From: Cyclaneusma minus
Lineage: Eukaryota; Ascomycota; Leotiomycetes; Marthamycetales; Marthamycetaceae
Length of the DNA: 64,000 nucleotides
Direction of reading: 5' to 3'
NCBI GenBank assembly: GCA_037179335.1
Contig: JAKZHN010000002.1
Location: 372,001 to 436,000 of the forward strand
The position numbers and the translations under genes are program-made. Below, piece by piece: positions 51,405-63,416 of this stretch (position 1 is its first letter; the number at the start of each line of letters is the position of its first letter). Below the pieces are notes generated by a model. The model saw only the letters and a program-made list of their open reading frames with translations. It ran no database searches and had not been told where the DNA came from.

Positions 51405-54400
51405 ATGGCGTCCGTTCAGCCTGCACCCGCGGTCCCCACCGCCCTGCCCGCCAACTTTTCCAAGGCGCAGATGCAGGAGATTTTCAAGGTTAATAGCTGC
51501 CCATTCTTTTCCTACCCGCGCATCTTTACTCCACACGAGCGCGTAGTAAATACATACCTAGACACAGCTGGACTGACCACTTTAATAGAAGTACCAGCAG
51601 ATGAAGACAGCTGGTGTTTCCGAGAGGGACCCCGAATTCCTGCGGATCCACAACATGCTCTACGCCATTCAGCAGCAACGCACTGCCATGAACTTCAAGG
51701 CCCAAGCCCAGCAGCAGATGGCCAACGCCGCCGCGGTCAATTCGAACGGCGTGCGACCACCTGTAATTAACCCCTCCGCCGCTCAACCCGTAGCCTCAAC
51801 ATCTGCTCCTGCTCCTACATCTACCACTCCCACATCCGCTACCCCACGCGGTCCTCTGGGCGGCAGCGGTCTGTTTACTCCAGACCAGCTGGGCACTTTG
51901 AAGCAGCAGATATTTGCTTTCAAGTGCCTGTCCAAGAATTTGGGCATTCCAGCGAACACGCAACAACAATTGTTCGCATCGCAGAAGAAGCAGCCCTCGG
52001 TCGAACCTCTGCCCGCCGGTGCTGGACAAAGCCTCGATGCTGCCCAACATGAAGCAGCAGAGGGCGCCGAGGCAGGACAGGCGGAGTCTGCTATCCAGAA
52101 GAAGCGAACTGCGCACGAGGACTTCAATTCTCCGTACGCAAAGCTCAGCAACAGGATCAGCTATGCTGACCACTCTTCCCGTGACAAGCGGCTTATGATC
52201 CCTTCCATCATGCCTGCGGGTGTCGATTTTGAGAAGCTACGTGATGAACGTGAGCGCCTCATCTACAACAGGATGTCGGCCAGATATGCGGAACTCAAAC
52301 AGATTCCTGCTAACCTCTCTCATTTCGATTTGAGCAAGGAAGAATTAACTACTGACGACGCACTCAAGCGCAAGGCCTTGATTGAGTTGAAGTCGCTTCA
52401 GCTGTATCAGAAGCAGAAGGCTCTGAGGGAAAAGATTGGCCGTAACGTGATTCAGTACGACAATCTGGCTATGACGGCCAACCGCAGCCACTACCGTCGC
52501 ATGAAGAAGCAGTCGTTGCGTGAAGCCCGCATCACCGAGAAACTCGAGAAGCAGCAACGCGACGCTCGGGAGACTCGTGAGAAGAAGAAGCACACTGACT
52601 ACCTGGCGGCTGTCCTCAACCATGCTCGTGAGATTGCAGCAGCCGCAAGCGCTCAGAAGGCAAAGATGCAGAAGCTCGGTCGTGCGATGCTGCTGCAACA
52701 CCAGAACATCGAGAAGGAAGAGCAGAAGAGAATTGAGCGAACCGCCAAGCTTCGTCTTCAAGCATTGAAGACTAACGACGAGGAGGCTTACCTGAAGTTG
52801 CTCGACCAGGCCAAAGACACTCGTATCACACACTTGCTGAAGCAAACTGACGGATTCTTGAACCAGCTTGCGGACTCCGTTAAGCAGCAGCAAAGGAGTG
52901 CAGCACGTCGTTACGGCGGAGATGACGTCCCTATGGATGAGCCCTCAGAGGACGAACAAGATGAGGATGACACCAAAGTCCGCAACATTGACTACTACCA
53001 TGTTGCGCATCGCATCAAGGAAGAGGTCACTGAACAGGCGAGCATTTTGGTTGGCGGTACCCTGAAGGAGTACCAGATCAAGGGTCTTCAGTGGATGATA
53101 TCGCTCTACAATAACAACCTGAACGGCATCTTGGCAGATGAGATGGGTCTCGGAAAGACCATCCAAACCATCAGTCTGATCACCTATCTTATTGAGAAGA
53201 AGCAGCAGAATGGTCCTTACTTGGTCATTGTGCCTCTCAGTACGTTGACCAACTGGACTCTCGAGTTCGAGAAGTGGGCACCTTCTGTCTCCAAGGTTGT
53301 TTACAAGGGTCCACCAAACGCCCGTAAGCAGCAACAGCAGCAGATCAAATACGGTCAATTCCAGGTGCTTCTTACCACATACGAGTACATCATCAAGGAC
53401 AGACCAGTTCTCAGCAAGATCAAGTGGCTCCACATGATCATTGACGAGGGTCACAGAATGAAGAATGCCCAGTCCAAGCTCAGTGCTACTCTCACGCAGT
53501 ACTACTCGACCCGATACCGCCTTATTTTGACTGGTACTCCTCTCCAAAACAACCTTCCTGAGTTGTGGGCTCTTCTTAACTTCGTCCTTCCCACCATCTT
53601 CAAGTCGGTCAAGTCTTTTGATGAATGGTTCAACACTCCTTTCGCCAATACTGGTGGCCAAGACAAGATGGAGCTCACTGAAGAAGAGCAGATTCTTGTC
53701 ATTCGTCGTCTACACAAGGTCTTGCGACCATTCTTGTTGCGTCGTCTCAAGAAGGATGTCGAGAAAGATCTTCCAGACAAGACTGAGAAGGTCATCAAGT
53801 GCAAGTTCTCTGCTCTGCAGAATCGCCTTTACAAGCAGATGGTGGCGCACAGCAAGATTGTTGTCAGCGATGGAAAAGGTGGGAAGACCGGAACTCGTAA
53901 CCTGAGCAACATGATCATGCAGCTTCGCAAACTCTGCAACCATCCCTTCGTATTTGATGAGGTGGAGAACCAGATGAACCCTACGAGCACGATCAATGAC
54001 TTGGTGTGGCGAACAGCCGGAAAGTTTGAGCTGCTGGACCGGATCCTTCCAAAATACCAGGCGACTGGCCACAGAGTCCTGATGTTCTTCCAGATGACAG
54101 CCATCATGGATATTATGGAGGACTTCCTACGCCACAGAAACATCGTATTCATGCGCCTTGATGGTATGACAAAATCGGACGATCGATCTTTATTGCTCAA
54201 GGAGTTCAACGCGCCTGGTTCACCTTACTTCATCTTTTTGTTGTCCACGCGTGCCGGTGGTCTCGGTCTGAACTTGCAGACTGCCGATACTGTCATCATC
54301 TACGACTCAGATTGGAATCCTCATCAGGATTTACAAGCTCAAGATCGTGCCCATCGTATCGGTCAGAAGAACGAGGTCCGAATCTTGCGTCTCATCAGCT

Positions 54401-55784
54401 CCGCATCCGTTGAAGAAAAGATTTTGGAGCGTGCCAGATACAAGCTTGACATTGATGGCAAAGTCATTCAGGCCGGTCGTTTTGACAACAAGTCTTCTGA
54501 GACGGATCGTGACGCTATGCTTCGTGTTATGCTGGAGTCGGCAGAGGCGTCAGAGCAATTGGAGCAAGATGAAATGGATGACGATGACCTCAACGAAATC
54601 TTGGCGCGCAATGATAACGAGCTGGCAATTTTCAAGAAGATGGACGAGGAACGCGCCAAAGACCCCATCTATGGAACTGGCCCTGGCAGCAAGCGTGTCC
54701 CTCGTCTCATGGCCGAAAGCGAGCTTCCGGACATCTACATGTCCGACGGTAACCCAGTCTCAGACGAACCTGAAGAGATCAAAGGTCGTGGCGCCCGTGT
54801 GCGCAACACAGTCAAGTACGACGATGGTCTTACCGAGGAGCAGTGGCTCAATGCTGTGGATGATGACGACGACAGCCCCGAAGCTGCAGCGGCTCGGAAA
54901 GCAGCCAGAAAGGAACGTAAGGAGAAGAGGAGACTTGCCAAACTTAACGGAGCTCCGGATGATGGCAATCACTCCGGTAGCGACAGTGACGAGCCTGAAC
55001 CCGAGCCTGAGCCTGAACCCACCCCGAAGAAGGGCAGGGGACGCAAGAGTACTGGCAAGGCGGACAAGCGCAAGATGGTTGACGACATGGACGAAGAACC
55101 ACCGGCCAAGCGCAAGCGTGGTCCTCAAGGTCGACCATCAAAGGCCGCTCAAGCGGCTCGGAACAGCATACCTCCCGAGAAACGCGAGGTCCTTCAGAAG
55201 AGTCTCCGTAGCATCTACGACTTCTTGATCAATATGAAAGCCGAGAGTAGTGATGGAGAATCAGATGACGAAGACGCAGACAAGCGTTACCTGCTGGGTC
55301 CTTTCATGCAATTGCCTAAGAAGAAGGATTTCGCCGACTACTACCTCCTCATCAAGCAGCCCATTTGCATGAAGGACATGGATAAGAAGATCAAGAAGGA
55401 AGAATACTCCTGCCTCGGTGACATGAAGAAGGACATTTCCCTCATGTGCAGCAACGCTCAGACTTACAATGAGGATGGCAGTCTGCTGTTCATCGACTCC
55501 GTCGCCATCGAGGTAAGTTTTGTTCGCAATTTTACTATATGTCTTACGATGCTAACACGTTTCTCCAGGCCGCCTTCAACTCGAAGATGCAAGACGCGAT
55601 CAACGACCACCCAGAGCTTGGCGAGCTTGAGAATGCTCGCAACGGTGGCTCGTTGGGACCTACGACCAATGCTGGCACCCCTGTTGCGTCCGGCGGAGGC
55701 AGCAAGCTGAAGCTGACGTTCAACGCCAACTCGGCTTTTACGAACGGTGGAAGCAGCGCTCGGCAGAGCGACGAGGATGATTGA
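51405..55784 (+). CDS. Snf2-family chromatin remodeling ATPase with bromodomain (Sth1/Snf21 type)
   Basis: Exons 51405-51488, 51589-55512 and 55569-55784 give 1407 residues. Order: QLQ motif (about 120-147, FTPDQLGTLKQQIFAF), HSA region (about 270-370, Lys/Arg/Glu-rich), Snf2 ATPase core from about 525 with Walker GLGKT (Lys551) and DEGH (Asp647), LTGTPLQNNL, then helicase C with STRAGGLGLNLQ and QDRAHRIGQ. After this come a SnAC-type region, an acidic Glu-Pro repeat, a basic RGRKS/KRKRGPQGRPS patch like an AT-hook, and a bromodomain (about 1230-1350). The domain set and length match the catalytic subunit of RSC or SWI/SNF; the size (yeast Sth1 is about 1360) favours Sth1. Exon 1 encodes only 28 residues, and its ATG precedes the conserved opening. 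It remodels nucleosomes in the nucleus. Confidence 0.93.
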
Positions 55785-56681
55785 ATCTCTTGGATCAATC
55801 ATCCCCGAAGCTACGAAGTCCTGAATCGTCTTTTTTTTTTCATTTTTACGGAGTTGGCCAGGCAAGGAAGCAAGGTTGGGCGGGAGTTGCATCAAAATAC
55901 TTGGCTTGGCTGTAGTTGCTTTATTTCTACATGGAGGCAACGAGGGCGTTTGGCGAGAGGCAATTTCAAATGGGACAATACCAGCCAGACCAGGGCTTTT
56001 TCGGCTGCTGCTGCGAAAGAGCTAGAGCGACTAGCTCTTTTAGATTGTATTGTAATAGTTCCATAACTTCCAAAGTAGGACTTCAATTGCATCATTGACA
56101 ACAGTTGTGCTTTTCTAATGCCGCGAGTGAGGGTGATTGACCCGTCTTCTTGGGGATTCTAGGAGAGCATCGAGGGGCCTAGGGCCGGAGTCAGGGGCTA
56201 AGAGTCAAGGGATGCCGGATGGAGGCATTGGGGTGGCAGGTGTTAGGTAAGTTCGGTGAGAATACATGTAGTGGGTGACAATATTTCCTCTTTTTTGGCA
56301 TTCTTGTTTGCTGGGTATACGTCTGTCGCTTCGCCCCTGTCCGCCTAAATCACATATCTCAATGGGGTGACGCTAGCGGCCGCACTATCCGAGCGCGAGG
56401 CTGTACCACACGCGGCTCAAGCATGAGCTGTGATGTGCGAAGACAACGAACGATAGCTTTCCTCCAAAACACCGCAAAACCACCTGCACTTTGTCCAAGG
56501 TCGAAATCTTCTTTTCCGCACGCAATCATTCCTGCAACATTGCGTGCGCTTCATCGATCCATGCGCACGAATTCTTGAGCTGCGGAGCTCTCCACCACGT
56601 CCGGCAGTCTCGACGCGACCACTTGCGATCCTTCCACCGCTGCGCTCCAATCCCTGACGCTCTTCTGAGTTCACGTCCACG
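55785..56681. other. Intergenic, Snf2-type 3' end / CTR9 promoter
   Basis: About 0.9 kb without a supported gene. A T-run at about 55830 suits the 3' UTR of the upstream gene. Open frames are short and without domains. Confidence 0.5.
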
Positions 56682-59600
56682 ATGTCGCAAGTTCACAATG
56701 GAGCGCCGAATGGCCATGGGCTCCACGCCGAGCCTTACATCTCGAAGCGCTTCACTGACATCCCCGCGACTATCGACATTGCCGTTGCTGGTGGTGACGA
56801 TTCTGAAGCTGTCGAGATCGACCTGGAGGAGCTTCTGGATGACCCTACTGAGTGAGTCGCATTCGCCCATCACACGAAGACTGATTGCTGACAAGCCCGT
56901 AGGATCTGCTCGTTGCTGGAGAATGAGCGAGCAGCGCGGTCACATTGGATGACGGTGTCGCTAGCTTACGCCAAACAAAAGAAGGTCGACCAGGCCATTG
57001 AGATGATGGCCAAGGCCTTGACTGCCACGAACCCAGGCCCCAAGGAGAAGCTCAGCCTGTACAGCTGTCTCTGCTGGATGTACCTGTGGAAGAGCAGAGA
57101 AGCGTCGCGACTTGCCAATGAAAAGGCCCCGGCATCTGAGGCCAGGACCAAGGAATACTACCTCCAACAGTCGACCTTAACACTGAACGAGGCATCCCGA
57201 ATCCAGCCTTCCTTCCCCCCTCTTTTCCTCGCGCGAGGCGTACTCTACCTACTCCGAGCATCCCTCCAGACCCCCTCCAAGGGCCTAGCACCCGGCGCTC
57301 TCGATCCCGAGAAGACTGAGATGCTCAAGATGTCCCTCAAATCCTTTGATGACGCGATTCGGATGTCTGGTGATCGAAATATGATGGCCGTATTAGGCAA
57401 GGCAAGGGTGTTGTTTTCTCAGAACAAATATGAACTCGCGCTGAAGCACTACCAAGACGTGTTGAGGAGGATGCCAGATTTGATCGATCCTGATCCTCGA
57501 ATTGGTATTGGCTGCTGTCTCTGGAAGCTGAACTTCAAGGGTGACGCGAAGGTTGCATGGGAACGGGCTCTCGAGATCAACCCCGAGTCGAAGATTGCCA
57601 CCATATTGCTTGGCCTCTACTACCTCGAAGAAAGCAATCACAAGCCTGTCAACAGTCCCGAATTCATCCGACTGTACAAGAAAGCCATGACCGAGTACAC
57701 TCAGAAGGCCTACAAGCTCGACAAGGACTACCCTCTTGTGCTTGCAACTTTCGCGGGCTTCTTTCTCTCAAGAAAGTCATTACCCAATGTCAATACGCTT
57801 GCCCACAAGGCTATCGAATACACGGACGTCAACGCAATTGCGGGAGATGGCTGGTACCTACTGGCAAGATCCGCGCATTACGCTGGTGACCTCGATATGG
57901 CGATGGACTATTACAGACGTGCTGATGAGGCCCGAGGTGGAGCAGACAGAGGCTTCATACCGGCCAAATTTGGTGCTGCGCAGCTTTCGGTCCTGAAGAA
58001 TGACGTTGGTGAGGCCAAGTTACGTCTCGAGAAGATCCTACAGCTTGAGAAGAACACGCAGAAGTCCACGAAGAATTTCGAGGTCTTGACCCTCCTTGGA
58101 ACTTTGTACGCCGAGGAAGTATTTGCTGCCCAATATGGCGCCTCGAAGGAGGACAAAACCGAGGAATACAAAAAGGCGACTTCCTATTTGGAGACTGTTC
58201 GCAGAGCTATGGGTGACGCCTCGAAAGGACTTCCTCAAGATCCTTCAGTTCTTCTCAATCTGGCACGTCTGTACGAAATTGATTCGCCAGACCAGAGTCT
58301 GCAGTGCTTACAAAGGGTGGAAGAGATTGAGCTTGAACGGCTCCCTGAATCTGAGCAACACAAGGACATTGAGGACGATGAGGCGCGAAAGACCGCCCAA
58401 AGAAAACATTTGCCACCTCAGCTTCTCAACAACATGGGCTGCTTTTTGTATCGCGCAGAGAAGTTTGAGAAGGCTCGTTATCATTTCGAGACCGCGATCA
58501 ATGCCTGTCTCAATACTCACGAGGGCAAGGATATGAACGAAGTGGATGTTCATGGGCTTATAACGACCATCAGCTTCAATCTTGGCCGCACATACGAAGC
58601 TAGTGGTCTTTTGGACCTGGCCAAAGATATTTACGGGGTGGACGGAAACGGTCTCCTTCAGCGCCAGCCAGATTACACGGATGCTCGTACCCGTTTGGCC
58701 TACATTGACCTGAAACAAAACCCAACTGGCTCTGGGGCAAAGACTGTTACAAAGCTCTACGAGGATGCTCCCCATGACCTCGAAGTTCGAGCTCTCTATG
58801 GCTGGTATCTCAACCATCAACACAAGAGGCGTGACGAGCAGGAGCAGAAACTTTACAGGCACACTCTGAAGTATTACGCCAACCATGATCTCTACGCTCT
58901 GGTCGGTATGGGCAATCTCTTCCTGACGCAGGCCCGTGAGATGCCTCGTAATACCGACTCCGAGAGGCAGAAGCGCAGTCAAACATACTCCAAGGCAGTG
59001 GAGTTCTTCGAGAAGACTTTGAGAATTGATCCTAAGAATGCATATGCGGCTCAGGGAATCGCCATTGCCTTGGTTGAAGACAGGAAGGACTACAAGACCG
59101 CGCTCAACATCTTTCTGCAGATCAAGGATACTGTGAAGGACTTTACCGTGTACTTGAACATTGGTCACCTCTGCTGCGAGCCGACCGTGAAGAGGTTTGC
59201 TCAGGCTATCGAGAACTATGAGATTGCTCTGTCCAAGGACCGCGGTTCTGACGCTGTCATTCTCACGTGCCTAGGACGTGCATGGCTTTACCGGGGTCGT
59301 GATGAGAAGAACATCGCGCACTTCAGAATGGCGCTTGAGTATGCTCAAAAGGCACGTGTAATTCCCTTTTCCCTACCCCAATCCAATCAATTATTTCTCT
59401 TCGCTAACACTTTACCTTAGGCACTAGCATGCAGCCCCGAAGCCGTCCACATCAAGTTCAACATCGCCTACATCCAAACCCAAATCGCCCAGCAAATCCA
59501 CCAACTCCCCGAAACGCAACGGACGCTCCTCGAAGTCCAAACCGCAGCCACCGACCTTGATACCGCCATCGCATCCTTCGATGATATGGCCAAGCACCCG

Positions 59601-60521
59601 CAACCCCCCTACCCCAAGGATGCCCTCGAGCAGCGTGCCAACATGGCACGTAACACGACGCGCAACCAGCTGACGCGTGCACTCCAGGCACAGCGTGAGT
59701 ACGAGGATAGGAACAAGGAAAAGATTGCCAAGGCGCGCGAAGAGATGGAGAGGAAGCTGAAGGCTGAAGAGGAGAAGCGGAAGCAGAAGGCGGCGGAGGA
59801 GGAAGAGCGGAAGCAGAAGCTGAGAGAGGAGAGAGCGAAGTTGCAGGAGGAGGCGAAGCGTATTGCGGAGAGGAGAGCTGAGGAGGAACGTGCTCGCGAG
59901 GAGGCTGAATACACCACCGACGAGGAGGGTCAGAGAGTGAAGAGAAAGAAGCGCCCTGCTAGGGGCGCTGGAGGTGGTGGTGGCAAGAGACGCAAGAAGC
60001 AGGGCAGTGAGAGTGGTGATGAGAGTGCCGGCGATGACGCTGGCAAGAAGAGGAGAAGAGCCAGGAGCAAGACCGCTGACGGCGAGGACAAGCCGAAGAA
60101 GCGCAAGTTGCAGAGGAAAGGAGCTGCTGAGAAGAAAGAGAAGAGTGGCGGTGGCAGTGGCAATTACAAGAGCCGAGAGTACATCAGCGAAGATGATTCA
60201 GATGGCGACAACGGCGTCGAGGAGGCCGAGAGGGCGATGCGTGCTGAGAGTCGCGCTGAAAGCGAGGCCATGCAGGCTAGCGGTGATGCCATGGATGTCG
60301 ATAGCCCCAAGGCAGACGCCGCAGACGGTGACGACGATGAGGAAGAAGAGGTTCGCGCTAAGGCACCGAATAAGAGACAGCGCTCGTCGAGGATTGTGGA
60401 GTCGGATGACGAGGATGAGGAGGGGGAGTCGGGTGCTGCTAATGGTGATACGTCGATGGCTGACGCTCCTCCTACCTCGGCACCTGCTGCCGCCGCTGTG
60501 GATGACGATGAGGATGAATAG
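56682..60521 (+). CDS. ctr9: CTR9, TPR subunit of the Paf1 elongation complex
   Basis: Exons 56682-56851, 56903-59357 and 59421-60521 give 1241 residues. The short first exon encodes an acidic start ending in EIDLEELLDDPTE, typical of CTR9. Residues 60-900 are a long run of tetratricopeptide repeats, for example SWYLLARSAHYAGDLDMAMDYYRRA-type units and LLNNMGCFLYRAEKFEKARYHFE. A charged coiled coil follows at about 968-1039, then basic KKRK patches, and a Ser/Asp/Glu-rich tail ending in DDDEDE. The Paf1 complex travels with RNA polymerase II and is needed for H2B ubiquitination and H3K4/K36 methylation; CTR9 is its scaffold. At the third exon the donor GTAATT at 59358 was chosen because it keeps the frame into ALACSPEAVHIKFNIA. 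It is tandem with the remodeler gene. Confidence 0.93.
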
Positions 60522-62600
60522 GGGCGGGGATTGTAGGATACCGAAGATTGAAACATTGAAGGCGAATTGGGCATTGAAACAACGGACTGGACTGGACAGT
60601 TTTTTCTGGGAGGTTCAGTCGTATGCGGCGTACGGGACTTACATTCGCCTTCTTTGTATCATAGTTCTTCACTGAGGGCGGAGAGCCTGCTCTGATGGTT
60701 TAGTTACCTAGTATAGGCAGCTAGCGGGCAGACAAAGATTTGTTTGGGAATAAGGAAAATACATTCAAAAATTCCTTTGGTCTTTGGCACCTGCATGTGA
60801 CACATACATGAATAGTGAGATCTGTCGTGCAAGGAGAAGGGGCGGCAGAGGCCAGGATTCAGTGAAGAGAAGAACTCTCGCGGTCAATGGTTTCACCTCC
60901 TACCCCTTTCTCATGATTTCGGTTCATTGATTCATTCTCTCTTCATCATTATGTTTATCCCCATCTAGCTGCTTTCTTTCTGGGGCGAAGGACGCAAATC
61001 ATCTACCACCCCTTTTATGTTAACCTGCTCGTCACGTGCAAAGAAGAGATGGAACCAAGCAGCGTTTGGCGGGAGCAGCCTTGAATTGAAGCTCTTGGGA
61101 GCTCCGGAGCTCTCCAGAGCTCTTCTCAGAGCTCTTGAGAGCCCTTTCTCATGCCAGGAGCCTCCTCTTTCCTTCCCTGGTAGTGAGAAGAGTGAGAAGA
61201 GCTCCCAAAAGCTTGAATCGGCCACTAGCTACGTAAGGAGCTGGCTAACTATGTACAGGGGGGTGGGTGGGTGAAAATCGAGACACCTGACAGCTCTGAA
61301 TCGATGTAGATGAAGGAGAGAAGGAAAGAAGAGGAAATGGCGCTCTTTTTGAGCTCAATTTCCTCGTTTGTGGCCCTCCTGCAAGCCCCCTTGCGTCGGG
61401 CCGACGTCCTCCGGGCCACCCACGCTGTCAGGTGACTCGTCCCACATAAAACCACTACATTTTGTGACTTGTGCTTGGATGTGAAATCATGTTCGGAATA
61501 CTCACAAGTCGAGCTTTCTCAATTCTCTTGATGTTTTTTGCTTGCATTGGTCATTTCATACATGTATATACATACTGCGGCCTGCCCCTGGCTGTTCAAT
61601 TCCACCCCCAAAAGCTGAGTTCACGTCGACTAATCTCAGACTCTCCAAATACTTTGAGAAAATCAAATCACCGGACTTGATGCTCAAGGTCTGAGCTGTT
61701 TCTGATAGTTCCAATAACCAATTATTCCTAATGATCTTCCCAGTAATGTACAAACAACCAGTATTCAGTAATATACAAACGCTCCGATGCCGTTCCCCCA
61801 CGCACCTAGGTCCCAAAAATAGAGACCCCTTTAGCCCCTGACGTGGACAATTCGAAGTATCTTAAGAGCTGAACGACTTACCTTGTCCAAGCTCACAATC
61901 ATTTTTTGCACTTGATGTCTAAGTCTTGGTAGAATCTGACCATGTTTAAAGATTGGCCGGTCGAACTTCACTTTGGCCTGTCCGAGACTTCCGGATGGTG
62001 GGCCAGCTTCTTCAGATGGTCGACCGGCCCTTCTTCAGATGATGTCGTCGTCGGAGATCCATAGACCCATTTGCTCTTGGCGCCGTCGACATGTCGTTGT
62101 TTTGACTTGATATCGTGCCCACAATAAACTCCTCCTCTACCCAACGAACCCCGCCAATATCCCTTCTACCAGGACAAATAGCTGCCTCAACCGCAGAGGC
62201 TATTGCAAACCTCGTTCCGAGTTCTGCAACCGAAAGGAGAAAGGAGACTCACCGCTGACCATGGTCGGTTTGTGGCACCTCTGGGTCAGTACCGAGTCCT
62301 CAAAAATGTTTCATGCCTCCATGAGCGACGCGTGGGATGAAGGCTGACCTTTGTGTGTATGACCAGATCGTATCAACTGCTGTCTCTCCAGGATGCGATA
62401 TAAGGATGGCGTATCTGGAGTTGTTGCGTCTGGAAAAGCGTCGGATACCACTGCGGAGTTTTGGGAGATCGGTCGATTGTTGCGAGATGGAGGTATGATC
62501 AGGCTTCACAAGGTCTCTCGTACTGAACACACTTGCACGACCAGCCCGTGTCGGTTGTCTCTCGCCCCCTGAAGAGACATCATGAAGCGCTCCCCTCGAC
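60522..62600. other. Gene-poor 3' region
   Basis: After CTR9 no firm gene was found. The stretch holds an inverted repeat at 61089-61214 and short unsupported frames. A possible coding piece at about 62393-62490 (VSGVVASGKASDTTAEFWEI in one frame) ends at a GTATGA donor-like site, and an acceptor-like CGACCAG lies near 62540, but no complete model could be built. Confidence 0.4.
61089..61214. repeat. Imperfect inverted repeat rich in AGCTC
   Basis: Left arm AAGCTCTTGGGAGCTC at 61089-61104 is matched by the complement of GAGCTCCCAAAAGCTT at 61199-61214 with one mismatch. Between them lie further GAGCTC steps. This can fold into a long hairpin and may be a small transposon remnant. Confidence 0.55.
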
Positions 62601-63009
62601 TCCTACTCGACCGAAAATCTCCAAGAATGAAAAAAGAAAAGGGACCTCCCTACGTATCAGTTCAACAACCAAGTTCGAATACCTGCGACATCCAGCGACT
62701 ACGTCCGCAGTCGAGTCGCAACAATGGAGGACGACCGCGAACAGGATCCTCAGCAGGACTCCAGGAGCTACAGCGGCAGCTCACCATGCCGATTCCCACC
62801 ACCCTTGACGCCCAGAAGAATGGTGGCTTGCTGTCTCGGCGTCCCGCCCGCCCTCGTCCACCATCTCCCCGTCCACCACCATCTCCTCGTCCGCCACCAC
62901 CTCCCTCTACTTCACCTCCTTTGCATAATCGAGCCTCGGAGTGTCTGATCGGACTCTCGTCATGCAAAGCTACCAGTCCGGGAACATCCTCTGATTTCAA
63001 TGACTGAAT
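62582..63009 (+). CDS. Uncertain coding piece with first copy of a duplicated exon
   Basis: An open frame of 141 codons contains, at 62775-62842, the first copy of a 68-base unit that recurs at 63179-63246. In the same frame both encode the same peptide with few changes (MPIPTTLDAQKNGG core). A Pro/Arg/Ser-rich run follows at 62850-62920. I do not recognise a family. It may be a real gene with different exon borders, or a fragment of a duplicated gene. Confidence 0.3.
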
Positions 63010-63061
63010 CCACGAACCTGGGCGCATTGGTGAAACTGGAAGCGGAACTTTGCGAATAGAG

Positions 63062-63416
63062 CCCGACGGCTTTGAACGAAGATCCCTTCTTTGATATGCC
63101 CCGACCTCCAGGCATCTCGGTCGCCAAGGTACATACCTTATCCTTGTGGATACTGAAGGTCTTGCTAACGAACAACAGCGGCGGCTCAGCATGCCGATTC
63201 CCACCACCCTCGATGCCCAGAAGAATGGTGGCTGGCTGTCTCGGCGACCAAGGTACATACCTTATCCTCGTGTATACTGAAGAGCTTGCTAACGAACAAC
63301 AGCGATGAGAATATGGCTCTCCACCTCCAACATCCAGCCCACGCCTGCTGGATCGCCGCAGAACCCCAACCAAAGCCCCTAGGGCTTGTCGCAGTTGATG
63401 GCTGGCGGCTAGGATA
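63062..63416 (+). pseudogene. Gene fragment with two near-identical introns
   Basis: A three-exon reading is possible here. A first exon ends DMPRPPGISVAK at 63128. An intron runs from 63129 to 63178. The second exon (63179-63252) encodes RRLSMPIPTTLDAQKNGGWL and on to RRP. A second intron runs from 63253 to 63302. The last exon continues ENMALHLQHPAHACW to a TAA near 63416. Each intron is 50 bases with a GTACAT donor, GCTAACG branch and ACAG acceptor. No start codon or recognisable domain was found upstream in frame, so it is treated as a fragment of an unknown gene. It may connect to the open frame at 62582. Confidence 0.4.
63129..63302 (+). repeat. Tandem duplication of intron plus exon edge, period 124
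   Basis: The 50-base introns at 63129-63178 and 63253-63302 differ at only four positions. The 13-14 bases of exon just before each (CTCGGTCGCCAAG and CTCGGCGACCAAG) also match. The intervening exon matches a third place at 62775-62842 (five differences in 68). Splice signals are intact in both introns. Confidence 0.75.
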
